Positions 33,704 through 41,557 of a stretch of 64,000 nt of DNA are shown piece after piece (position 1 is the stretch's first letter; every line of letters starts with the position of its first letter). This DNA is from Pradoshia sp. D12 (lineage in GTDB: Bacteria > Bacillota > Bacilli > Bacillales > Pradoshiaceae). The position numbers were made by a program, and so were the translations under genes. The notes under the pieces were generated by a model, which saw only the letters and a program-made list of their open reading frames with translations, did not search any database and was not told the DNA's origin. The stretch covers positions 1,081,501 to 1,145,500 of the forward strand of contig NZ_CP044545.1 in NCBI RefSeq assembly GCF_008935075.1, given 5' to 3'.

Positions 33704-34737
33704 TGGCATTGCCTCTCAGGAAAAAATTTTTTCTGCCTCAAGAATTAAATGCGTCCGAACCTCCTGAGTTCAGAGGTATGAGAAGGGACCAAGTCAAGCT
33801 AATGGTGACAGATAAAGGGATTGGAACAATGGAACACACTCAATTTTCCCATCTAGATCGGTATCTGAAGAAAGGTGATATTCTGGTTTTAAATAATAGC
33901 AGGACAATTCCTGCCTCAGCAAGGGCAACAATTACTAGAAAAGGGATCGTTAAAGCCGAAGCTGTAGAAATAAGGTTTGCAAAAAAGATTGAGAATAACG
34001 CCTGGGAAGTGCTGGCCCTGCATGAAGATATAGAAGTTGGAGATGTGCTCATTTTTTCTGAAGGACAATTGAAAGGAGAGATAAGTGGCAGGGTAGAAGC
34101 TGCCCCTTTGTGGAGTGTTTGTTTTTCTCAATCAGAGGATCGTATTTTACATTATTTATATCAGAAAGTAGAACCCATTCGGTATGAATATGCGAAACAG
34201 GCACTTGATTTAAACGTCTATCAAACGGTCTATGCTTCAGTCCCTGGCTCCGTTGAAATGCCATCTGCTGGCCGAGCCTTTACCTGGGAAATGCTTTTCA
34301 ATCTTCAAAGAAAGGGAGTTAAACTTCAGTTTATTCAGCTTCACACAGGCTTGAGCTATTTACTAGATGACTACTGGCCAGTAAAACCGGAAACCAATCC
34401 TGAAATCTATGAAATCCCCAGTGAGACAATGGATATGATTCGGCATGCGAAAAAAGAGGGGAGAAGAGTGATTGCTGTCGGAACCACGGTTGTTCGTGCT
34501 TTGGAGACGGCTCTGCTAACTGAAGAGCTCAAGGGTAGCACCAATTTGTATATCGGACCTGATTACCATATGAAAGCAGTAGATGGTATCCTCACTGGTT
34601 TCCATGAACCTGAGGCGAGCCATTTGGATATGCTCACTGCTTTTATTGATTCGGATTTCCTTTTTAAAACGTATGAGGAAGCCGTACTAAAGGGGTATTT
34701 ATGGCATGAGTTTGGAGATGTGAACTTAATTATATGA
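33703..34737 (+). CDS. QueA-family paralogue (AdoMet:tRNA ribosyltransferase-isomerase-like)
   Basis: A 344-residue protein of the QueA family, whose known member moves the ribosyl group of AdoMet to preQ1-tRNA in queuosine synthesis. Conserved blocks are KKGDILVLNNSRTIPASARA, VPGSVEMPSAGRAFTWEML, LQFIQLHTGLSYL and AVGTTVVRALET followed by DGILTGFHEPEASHL. The N-terminal block IA.TP...R..SR of housekeeping QueA is replaced by RGMRRDQVKLMV. It is not next to tgt or ruv genes but sits between an SDR and a VOC gene, so a separate substrate is possible. Length is normal (342 for QueA). Confidence 0.78.
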   Translation: MALPLRKKFFLPQELNASEPPEFRGMRRDQVKLMVTDKGIGTMEHTQFSHLDRYLKKGDILVLNNSRTIPASARATITRKGIVKAEAVEIRFAKKIENNAWEVLALHEDIEVGDVLIFSEGQLKGEISGRVEAAPLWSVCFSQSEDRILHYLYQKVEPIRYEYAKQALDLNVYQTVYASVPGSVEMPSAGRAFTWEMLFNLQRKGVKLQFIQLHTGLSYLLDDYWPVKPETNPEIYEIPSETMDMIRHAKKEGRRVIAVGTTVVRALETALLTEELKGSTNLYIGPDYHMKAVDGILTGFHEPEASHLDMLTAFIDSDFLFKTYEEAVLKGYLWHEFGDVNLII

Positions 34738-35087
34738 AAACGTTGAATATTCATCACGTCGGTTTTGAGGTGAAAAGCCTGGAGCTTACAAGGTTCATTT
34801 ATGAAAAATATCTGGGATTTCGTACTGAACAATACATGGAGTTGGAAGGAGAAAAGATTGTATTCTTAGTGAATGACCGATTAAGGATTGAATTGATTGA
34901 AAATGGAAGAATTGATGAAAAAGGTTTATACGAGGCACATATATGTTTTGAAACAGATTGTTTACAAATTTTAAATGAAAAGGATGTATCTATTTTAGAG
35001 GGGCCAATAAGGATGGGAAATGGCTGGACAATTGTTTTTATTGAGGGGAATAATGGTGAAAGAATTGAGTTATTAAAGAGGATTTAG
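34734..35087 (+). CDS. VOC family protein (glyoxalase/bleomycin-resistance fold)
   Basis: A 117-residue protein with the paired beta-alpha-beta-beta-beta motifs of vicinal oxygen chelate proteins: HHVGFEVKSLELTRFIYEKY first, then LYEAHICFETD and NGWTIVFIEGNNGERIELL. Candidate metal ligands are an early His, the mid His and the Glu in RIELL. Overlaps the QueA-like gene in ATGA, so it is co-translated. Function unknown; possibly acts on the same metabolite as the SDR. Confidence 0.75.
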   Translation: MKTLNIHHVGFEVKSLELTRFIYEKYLGFRTEQYMELEGEKIVFLVNDRLRIELIENGRIDEKGLYEAHICFETDCLQILNEKDVSILEGPIRMGNGWTIVFIEGNNGERIELLKRI

Positions 35088-35337
35088 ACTTTTCTGCAAG
35101 CGAACATCTTACGTATAAATAAAGTACAGATGTGGATTTCAATATAACGCTGAACGGAATATAAGGTATGGTCTTTTAAATCAAGACGGTTGATGTATCC
35201 AAGCAGATTATTAACCCGCCATTGGCTAATACGCTAGAACGATTGGTCAGGTATCCAAAATCACTTCAATAGAAATTGGTAATTATTTCCGTTATAATAA
35301 AGGTGGAATTCATAACAGGCTGGGGAGGTTTGAGGAA

Positions 35338-35901
35338 ATGTATGATGTTATAGTTATTGGAGCAGGTCCAAGTGGTGCGAGTGCTGCATTATTCACTGCA
35401 AAAGCAGGTAAAAAAACGTTGGTTTTGGATAATGATAAAAGTGTCACTAAACGTGCCTGGATTGAAAATCATTATGGTGTAGAAGAAATCAGCGGACCTG
35501 ACCTTATTGCAATCGGTAAAAAACAGGCGGAGAAATTTGGCGCTGAATTCAAGGTTGCAACCGCTGAAAAAATCGAAGTGGAAAATGATGGAGTGATGAT
35601 TCAAACAGAAGAATCCAACTATATGGCAAGTGAAGTGATCTTGGCTTCCGGTATGTTAGTTGACCTCGCTGAAGCTTCAGGCATCAAAACAAAGGACGGT
35701 ACTGAACCACGTATTAAAAAAGTAATTGATGTCGATGATTCCGGTAAAACCTATCTTGATCATGTCTGGGCAGCCGGCACAGTTGCTGGTGTGAGCATGC
35801 ATACAATTATAACAGCAGGGGACGGAGCAAGAGTCGCGATAAATGTAATCAGTTCTCTGAATGGGGAACGTTATGTTGACCATGATATTCTAAAATCTTA
35901 A
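35338..35901 (+). CDS. Short FAD-dependent oxidoreductase, thioredoxin-reductase-like
   Basis: Only 187 residues, against about 310 for TrxB. The FAD Rossmann motif is VIGAGPSGASAALFTAKAGK (residues 6-25), and the second FAD segment is the C-terminal AAGTVAGVSMHTIITAGDGA. The NADPH-binding domain that normally lies between them, with its CxxC, is absent; a short link DVDDSGKTYLDHVW joins the halves. Similar one-domain proteins occur in Bacillus, so this is probably not a deletion artefact. A TATAAT is 38 bases upstream. Electron donor unknown. Confidence 0.7.
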   Translation: MYDVIVIGAGPSGASAALFTAKAGKKTLVLDNDKSVTKRAWIENHYGVEEISGPDLIAIGKKQAEKFGAEFKVATAEKIEVENDGVMIQTEESNYMASEVILASGMLVDLAEASGIKTKDGTEPRIKKVIDVDDSGKTYLDHVWAAGTVAGVSMHTIITAGDGARVAINVISSLNGERYVDHDILKS

Positions 35902-35929
35902 ATTAAATGAATAATAGTTGAATGATATC

Positions 35930-35958
35930 GTTACGGCTCATGAGTGGGTCGTTTTTTT
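35930..35958 (+). terminator. Terminator of FAD oxidoreductase
   Basis: ACGGCTC/GGGTCGT stem with two wobble pairs, 6-base loop and TTTTTTT tail. Confidence 0.7.
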
Positions 35959-36090
35959 GTTTGACTCTGTTTGTAGATTATGTTCGTTTTTGAATTCCCG
36001 TTCTTATTCAACTAAGGCGAATAAGAGAAGCGATGCTTTTATGTCGTATTTGACCAAAATTATGCAGTAAGAGGAGCTAGATTAACAGAG

Positions 36091-36426
36091 TCATTTATGA
36101 ATAACAACCCTAGTACCAATTGGTACTCTAGATGATAATTCTAGAACATCATGATTAAACATCCTAATACAACCATGTGAGACATTCTTACCGATTGAAG
36201 CTGGGGTATTTGTTCCATGTATACCGTAATGAGGCTTTGACAAACCCATCCAAAGAACTCCGAATTGTCTTCCAGGATTACGTTGTTTATTGATTATCTT
36301 GTATGTCCCAGTAGGTGTTGGTGATAATATTTTCCCAACTGCAATTGGGTAAGCTTTTATCAGCCTATTTCCATCAAAAAGTTTTAATTGATGTTTCGAT
36401 GTTGATATGTCAATCCATCTCGCCAC
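36091..36426 (-). CDS. L,D-transpeptidase (YkuD domain)
   Basis: A single YkuD domain of 111-116 residues. The catalytic motif is [10 protein letters not shown] (His, Gly, Cys, Arg), and [12 protein letters not shown] is the conserved upstream His loop. It should form 3-3 crosslinks in peptidoglycan or attach proteins to it. The start is uncertain: GTG 36426 has TGGAG at 9 bases; the frame also has ATG at 36441. No LysM domain or clear signal peptide, unlike B. subtilis YkuD, so it resembles the short YciB/YqjB-like members. The 36442-36617 gap has a stray reading QYLKAVQIATKQKALFVYIA with no start. Confidence 0.8.
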   Translation of the reverse strand: MARWIDISTSKHQLKLFDGNRLIKAYPIAVGKILSPTPTGTYKIINKQRNPGRQFGVLWMGLSKPHYGIHGTNTPASIGKNVSHGCIRMFNHDVLELSSRVPIGTRVVIHK

Positions 36427-36577
36427 AAATAACAACTCCATTTTTTAATATATTGTATGAAGTAACATAGGGATTTGTTAATTAATAGACATTATCAGCA
36501 ATATATACGAACAGAGCCTTTTGTTTAGTTGCAATTTGTACAGCTTTCAGGTACTGAGATGGAAGATAACTGCATAT

Positions 36578-36610
36578 AAAAAAGCCAATCTCCTTCTCAA
36601 AGATTGGCCT
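36578..36610 (-). terminator. Terminator of sir2 gene
   Basis: GCCAATCT/AGATTGGC stem, 9-base loop, TTTTTT on the minus strand. Confidence 0.82.
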
Positions 36611-36617
36611 GAATCTA

Positions 36618-37346
36618 TTAATAATTTTCAATTAACTCGGCATCTATTTCAGCTAAAAGTTCGCCGGCTTTACGGTCATTAATCACGAGGTCTGCATAAA
36701 AATCAAAATTAGTAGGCTCTAAATTAATAATAACCAGTTTCGCACCATTTTGCTTAGCAATTAAAGGGAACTGATTAGCAGGTGTCACTGATAACGATGA
36801 TCCGAGAACAATAAACAGGTCTGCTTTTTCACTTTCAGCCTCAGCCATCATGAATGGTTTTTCAGGCAACATTTCACCAAATAAAATGACGGATGGACGA
36901 AGCTTGCCGCCACACTCACATTGATAGGATTCATTTAAATACATTTCACTGCCATATTCCTTACCGCATGTTTGGCAATGTACCTTTTGTAAGGTTCCGT
37001 GCAACTCTGCTACCCGACTGCTGCCGGCTTCCTGGTGGAAACCATCTACATTTTGTGTAATAATACTTTGAATAATACCTTCACGTTCCCATTTAGCGAG
37101 AATAGAATGGCCTTTATGTGGGCCGTGTTCCTTCACTCCTACCACACGCTGGCGATAAAATTCAAAAAACTCTTTGACATTTTGATTAAGTGCATCTGTA
37201 CTGGCAATAGTGCCTGGATCTTGCTTCTTCCACAATCCGTTATTAGTTGAGCGGAAATCAGGTAACCCGCTTTCAGTCGAAAAACCTGCACCAGTGAAGA
37301 TAACGGTGTAGTTAGATTCTTTTAATAAAGTTACTAGTTTGGACAA
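36618..37346 (-). CDS. srtN: NAD-dependent protein deacylase, Sir2 family (SrtN-like)
   Basis: A 243-residue sirtuin that removes acyl groups from lysines using NAD. I start at TTG 37346 with GGAGG at 8 bases; the longer frame from 37394 begins on top of a TATAAT promoter element (37393-37398) and so cannot be fully transcribed. Motifs: GAGFSTESGLPDFRS, TQNVDGFHQEAG, catalytic His in AELHG, a zinc site CQTCG and CECGG, and LGSSLSVTPANQ. It is the first of four NAD-linked genes in this part of the window and is transcribed divergently from kptA. Confidence 0.88.
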   Translation of the reverse strand: MSKLVTLLKESNYTVIFTGAGFSTESGLPDFRSTNNGLWKKQDPGTIASTDALNQNVKEFFEFYRQRVVGVKEHGPHKGHSILAKWEREGIIQSIITQNVDGFHQEAGSSRVAELHGTLQKVHCQTCGKEYGSEMYLNESYQCECGGKLRPSVILFGEMLPEKPFMMAEAESEKADLFIVLGSSLSVTPANQFPLIAKQNGAKLVIINLEPTNFDFYADLVINDRKAGELLAEIDAELIENY

Positions 37347-37455
37347 AATACCTGCCTCCTGTTTTAGGGTCCTCTGTACATAATTATTCATCATTATATC
37401 ACGAGCCGATTAGCTATTCTAAATCATTGGTTTCGCGAAAATCGATGTATTATAT

Positions 37456-37524
37456 GAGAAAATAGAAGAAACTATTCGAATAATCGAGAATCAGCTTCGA
37501 ACATGGAGCTTCTATTCTCTTTTC
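37456..37524 (+). promoter_or_regulatory. Possible attenuator in the kptA leader
   Basis: Terminator-like arms GAGAATCAGCTTC (37486-37498) and GGAGCTTCTATTCTC (37505-37519), then TTTTC. Upstream GAGAAAATAGAAG (37456-37468) can pair with CTTCTATTCTC, the 3' arm, giving a mutually exclusive anti-terminator. A TATTAT -10 is at 37448-37453, so both forms would be in the transcript. Confidence 0.4.
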
Positions 37525-37555
37525 ATTTTTATGTTATAAAGGAGGATCCCAAAAA

Positions 37556-38092
37556 ATGAGTTTAATTAAAGCGAGCAGGTTTATGAGTTTGATTCTTCGT
37601 CACAAACCGGAATCCATTGGAATTACCCTGGATGAGCATGGATGGGCGAATGTCGAGGAATTGATTAAGGGTATTTCTAAAAAATATCCTTTTGATATGA
37701 ACATCCTAGAGGAAATTGTGCGAACCGATGATAAGCAGAGATACTCTTTTAATGAGGACAAGTCACTTATTCGAGCTAATCAAGGACATTCCATTTCGGT
37801 TGATGTAGAACTGGAAATCGTGGATCCACCAGAGTTTTTATGGCATGGTACGGGAGAAAAGTATACAGAATCCATTGAACGTATTGGACTAATTCCAAAG
37901 AGTCGTTTATATGTTCATCTATCATCTGATGAAGAAACAGCAATCAATGTAGGGAAACGGCATGGGAGACCGGTTGTGTATCGTGTACGAAGTGGTGAAA
38001 TGATGAAACAAGGATATGTATTTTATCGTTCAAAAAATCATGTTTGGTTAACAAAAACAGTACCCGTTAAGTTTTTGGAGGCGCAACCGTAA
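37556..38092 (+). CDS. kptA: RNA 2'-phosphotransferase (Tpt1/KptA)
   Basis: A 178-residue enzyme that removes a 2'-phosphate from RNA by transferring it to NAD. N-terminal winged-helix part: [20 protein letters not shown] with the RHKP signature and [13 protein letters not shown]-terminal ADP-ribosyltransferase-like part: [30 protein letters not shown] and [10 protein letters not shown]. The biological substrate in bacteria is unknown; it can also act on ends of damaged RNA. GGAGG lies 9 bases before ATG. It neighbours sir2, nadR and pnuC, all NAD-linked. Confidence 0.9.
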   Translation: MSLIKASRFMSLILRHKPESIGITLDEHGWANVEELIKGISKKYPFDMNILEEIVRTDDKQRYSFNEDKSLIRANQGHSISVDVELEIVDPPEFLWHGTGEKYTESIERIGLIPKSRLYVHLSSDEETAINVGKRHGRPVVYRVRSGEMMKQGYVFYRSKNHVWLTKTVPVKFLEAQP

Positions 38093-38302
38093 AAATAAAA
38101 GAGGGATGTAATTTAGTAAACATGTTAGCTAGAACTCTTAACAAAATCTCATCAAAATATTTCTTGCCTTTTTGTTCTGCGTGACTCTAAATCTGGGTCT
38201 AATAGTACTTTTCTAAAAAGGGGTTTTATTCGATATTGTCGAATGTAGGGAACAAGGAATGCGACTGATTGTAAATTACAAGAAACAATGAGGTGGGAAT
38301 AA

Positions 38303-38833
38303 ATGAATAAAAATCCACGTGAACTTCTGGATAATGCTATTGCGCTGCGTGAAGATGGTCGTGAGAAACAGGATCCGGTTATTTTAAATCATGCACTTAA
38401 TCTTCTGTTAAATCTATCAGAAAATGATCCGGAAAATGCAGAAATAAATTATCAGATTGGGATTGCCTATGATAATTCTGGGTTATGTAACAAAGCAATT
38501 CCTTACTATGTTAAAGCAATTGAACAAGGTCTATCCGGTTCTGATCTACAAAGATGTTTCCTTGGTTTAGGAAGCAGTTACCGCATTTTGGGGCATTATA
38601 AAGAGTCTGTTGACGTCCTTCGCCGCGGTGTGACTGAATTTCCTGAACATCGAGCCCTACAAGTCTTTTATTCTATGGCTTTATATAATACAGGGGAATA
38701 TAAAAGGGCTATGGAAATTGTCTTAATGAATTTAATGGAAACTACAAATGATGAAATACTTCAGTACTTTAAGCGTGGTATTTCTTATTATGCCCAGCAC
38801 CTTGATGAAACTTTAGATTTAGACAATCCTTAA
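38303..38833 (+). CDS. Tetratricopeptide repeat protein
   Basis: A 176-residue soluble protein with three to four TPR helix pairs, for example DPENAEINYQIGIAYDNSG, RCFLGLGSSYRILGHYKESV and VFYSMALYNTGEYKRAMEI. TPRs bind partner proteins; no partner is known. GAGGTGGG precedes the ATG. It lies between kptA and nadR with 210- and 317-base gaps, so it is probably a separate unit. Annotated relatives in Bacillus are of unknown role. Confidence 0.8.
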   Translation: MNKNPRELLDNAIALREDGREKQDPVILNHALNLLLNLSENDPENAEINYQIGIAYDNSGLCNKAIPYYVKAIEQGLSGSDLQRCFLGLGSSYRILGHYKESVDVLRRGVTEFPEHRALQVFYSMALYNTGEYKRAMEIVLMNLMETTNDEILQYFKRGISYYAQHLDETLDLDNP

Positions 38834-38941
38834 ATCGTAATTACCTCATCCTATAGGTTGAATAAGCTAACTGTATATAACCTTTTTACTTAGAAGAAAC
38901 ATTCTATATGAAAGCATTGAAAAAAGGAGGATTCACTCAAA

Positions 38942-39001
38942 ATGTGTATCTTACTTTTTTGGTGTTTCTTTTTCTCTGATATAACTGTACGCCTTCAGTA
39001 A
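38942..39001 (+). other. Possible 19-codon ORF in the gap before nadR
   Basis: AAAGGAGG at 11 bases precedes an ATG that opens MCILLFWCFFFSDITVRLQ. The product would be hydrophobic. It lies in the 317-base gap 38834-39150, which otherwise has no gene. It could be a leader peptide or chance. Confidence 0.25.
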
Positions 39002-39150
39002 ATCTTACCTCTTTCATAATATTATTTTAGTATAATAAAATAAAGAGCCATCTAATTTACATGTAGTACTATGAGAGAAATAGAGGTTCAGTCGAGAGCG
39101 TAGTTTCTTTTCATTTTATATTTAAAGGATAAAAAGAAGGGAGAAGAAAA

Positions 39151-40272
39151 GTGTTAAACTCCTACCAAAAACCCCTTAAAGGGAAAAAAGTTGGTATTGT
39201 ATTTGGATCATTCGCTCCGCTTCATCGAGGGCATTTGGATTTAATTATGCAAGCAAAAAAAGAAAACGACGGCGGTTGCATTGTCATTGTATGTGGATAT
39301 GACGGGGATAAAGGTGAACCACTTATGCCTCATAAAATGCGATATCATTACGTGAGAGAGTTTTTTTCGGATGATGATTTGGTTGCTGTATATGCAATCA
39401 ATGAAAATGAAATTGGTATTGAAAACTATCCCAATGGTTGGAATGGTTGGCTTAAAGAGTTTGAAACTATTTATCGCAAGGCGGTAGAAACACCTACAGA
39501 TACCGATAGAATTTGGTATGTCGGGGATAGGAATTATCATGAGGACTTAAACGGAAAGTTTAATGAAACCGCAATCTTGGTTGACCGACTTGCATTAACT
39601 CCAATATCAGCAACGATGATAAGGGAAAACCCCATAAAGCATTGGGATAAAATAACGTATCCATTCCGTAGAGTTTTTAGTACAAACATTCTTATATGCG
39701 GTACTGCTTCGGAAGGAAAATCAGTATTAACCGCCGACCTGGGCAAATATTTCAATGCGCCATACAGTTATGAGTTCGCAAGAGGCTACATGCAAGAAAG
39801 TAATATAGCCGAATGGGAATTAAACGGGACGGACTATATGGCTTTTCTTGAAGGGCAGTATAATCTCAATAAAAAATTAATTAACTCACCCTCCAATCAA
39901 GGAATCTTTTTTGCGGACTCCGACTCGATGGTAACAAGAATGTACGCAGAGGGGTATTCCAGAGACAGCCAATGTGACTTAACAGAGGAAGAATTTGAAA
40001 AAGTTGCTATAGTGGCCGATGAAATCACAAAAAAATGTCGGTGGGATAAAATTTATTTACTATGTCCTTGTGGCGAGTTTGTGGATGACCACGAGCGATT
40101 TATGGCTCATTCTGGAATGGAGGAACGCAATGAGTTATTCAACATACTTTGCAACAATATTAAAAGTTCAGGAAATTGGGACAAGGTAACGGTTCTAAAT
40201 GGGGGCTATTGGAACAACTTCAAAACTATTGTAAGTGATGTGAAAAGAATCATTGAAAATGGAAGGAATTAA
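39151..40272 (+). CDS. nadR: NadR-like NMN adenylyltransferase / ribosylnicotinamide kinase
   Basis: Bifunctional NAD salvage enzyme of 373 residues. Residues 12-165 are a nucleotidyltransferase domain with APLHRGH (His25, His28) and ISATMIR; residues 178-370 are a kinase domain with the P-loop GTASEGKS (184-191). It converts nicotinamide riboside to NMN and NMN to NAD. It lacks the N-terminal DNA-binding domain of enteric NadR, so it is not a repressor. Start is GTG with AAGGGAG at 7 bases. Its 3' end overlaps pnuC by 14 bases, pairing import with phosphorylation. Confidence 0.9.
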   Translation: MLNSYQKPLKGKKVGIVFGSFAPLHRGHLDLIMQAKKENDGGCIVIVCGYDGDKGEPLMPHKMRYHYVREFFSDDDLVAVYAINENEIGIENYPNGWNGWLKEFETIYRKAVETPTDTDRIWYVGDRNYHEDLNGKFNETAILVDRLALTPISATMIRENPIKHWDKITYPFRRVFSTNILICGTASEGKSVLTADLGKYFNAPYSYEFARGYMQESNIAEWELNGTDYMAFLEGQYNLNKKLINSPSNQGIFFADSDSMVTRMYAEGYSRDSQCDLTEEEFEKVAIVADEITKKCRWDKIYLLCPCGEFVDDHERFMAHSGMEERNELFNILCNNIKSSGNWDKVTVLNGGYWNNFKTIVSDVKRIIENGRN

Positions 40273-40945
40273 AAATTATCTTAAAAACGAATTTTGGAAC
40301 GGTTATAATCTCTTTGAAAAAATATTTATGATAAGTATGGTACTGCTTCAAATCATCGTATATTACTTTGTTCCTGATTCTCCTATCGGTATGATTTGCG
40401 GAGTATCAGGTGTAATCTGTGTTGTTTTGACAGCGAAAGGCAAACTGTCGTCTTATATCTTCAACTTTATACAGATTGTAACCTATATGTATATCGTATG
40501 GGGGTTGGGGCTGTATCTTGAGTTCTTCGAAAATATTTTCTACTTCGTAACTTGTATTCTCGGTGTATTTATTTGGAAGAAGAATATGACCGAGGAAACA
40601 ATGCAAGTAAAAGCAAAAAGTCTTAAGTCAGTGCAGATGATCATTACAGCTTTCTTAATTGTTATATGTACTATCGCACTGGGTTATATCGGACAAAATT
40701 ATCTCGGTAATACTCTGCCTTACTATGATGCATTTACTAATGTAATGGCAATAGTAGCTCAAATCCTCATGGTATTACGATATAGAGAACAATGGCTCGT
40801 ATGGATTGTAATTGACCTTGTTTGTTTGGTTATGTTCATTATGCTTGGACAGTGGTCTATGGTTGCCATGTATGTTTCGTGGACAATCAATGCGATTTAC
40901 GGTTGGTACAATTGGAGTAAATTAAATAAAGAAGAAGTAAAATAA
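40259..40945 (+). CDS. pnuC: Nicotinamide riboside transporter PnuC
   Basis: A 228-residue membrane protein with seven hydrophobic segments. PnuC hallmarks are GMICGVSGVICVVLTAKGKL, YIFNFIQIVTYMYIVWGLGL, and the C-terminal MVAMYVSWTINAIYGWYNW with the NAIYGWYNW substrate-binding box. It moves nicotinamide riboside by facilitated diffusion, trapped by the NadR kinase. I start at ATG 40259 inside nadR; no clear ribosome binding site, so translational coupling is likely. Confidence 0.9.
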   Translation: MEGIKNYLKNEFWNGYNLFEKIFMISMVLLQIIVYYFVPDSPIGMICGVSGVICVVLTAKGKLSSYIFNFIQIVTYMYIVWGLGLYLEFFENIFYFVTCILGVFIWKKNMTEETMQVKAKSLKSVQMIITAFLIVICTIALGYIGQNYLGNTLPYYDAFTNVMAIVAQILMVLRYREQWLVWIVIDLVCLVMFIMLGQWSMVAMYVSWTINAIYGWYNWSKLNKEEVK

Positions 40946-40968
40946 TAGTTCCTAATCAAGAATTTAAA

Positions 40969-41003
40969 GAAGGGTCAGTCATAGTGACGGTCCTTCTATT
41001 GCT
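40969..41003 (+). terminator. Terminator of nadR-pnuC
   Basis: AGAAGG-GTCA / TGAC-GGTCCTTCT arms with a 7-base loop; weak T run. Confidence 0.55.
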
Positions 41004-41042
41004 TTTGGTACAAGATATAAAGAATCAAAGACTGTATCAAAA

Positions 41043-41219
41043 TTATGGATTTAAATGATTGATGCTATTATTCTTCTTGATTTCATCACGAATATCCTTT
41101 AGATATTCATTTTTTTGTTTCATTAACTTTAAGATAGTAAGTGCTACATAAATAATAAAAACGATAATACCTAAGTATACCAATATAGAAATTAATCCTA
41201 ATAAAGATGCTGCCATCAT
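41043..41219 (-). CDS. Small single-pass membrane protein
   Basis: A 58-residue frame with a strong GGAGGG site 7 bases before the ATG at 41219 (a second ATG follows directly). Residues 5-31 are hydrophobic (LLGLISILVYLGIIVFIIYV), followed by a charged helical tail (KLMKQKNEYLKDIRDEIKKN). The shape is that of many small Bacillus membrane proteins of unknown role. It stands alone in the 612-base gap between pnuC and the aspartokinase gene; the remainder of that gap (41220-41557) shows no gene and no L-box. Confidence 0.65.
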   Translation of the reverse strand: MMAASLLGLISILVYLGIIVFIIYVALTILKLMKQKNEYLKDIRDEIKKNNSINHLNP

Positions 41220-41557
41220 AAGTTAACCCTCCAAACTATATTTTATAATTATTTTACTATATTTTTCCTTCTGATCTCTTGTTTTTTTAATATACTTTCG
41301 ACTTGTGCCTAAAAATGACAAGTTTAAAATGTACCATTAATTCATTTCCGTGGTATCAAAAATTGATCGAACTAGAATATTTACTCCTTCATGAGGCATC
41401 CTGCCATTCTAATTCTTTGATGATGAGACTCTTTCAAAGAATGGAAGTCCTGATGGATATTATTTGAAATTTTTTATATTTTCTCTTGAAACTTTAGCGC
41501 TGAGAAGTGATAATAGTTAATATTATCTGAAAAATTAAAACATAGGGGATATGCAGA

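Noticed and set aside
41230-41557. Lysine riboswitch upstream of aspartokinase
   Set aside because: I find none of the conserved L-box segments; the related yclM gene of B. subtilis has none either.
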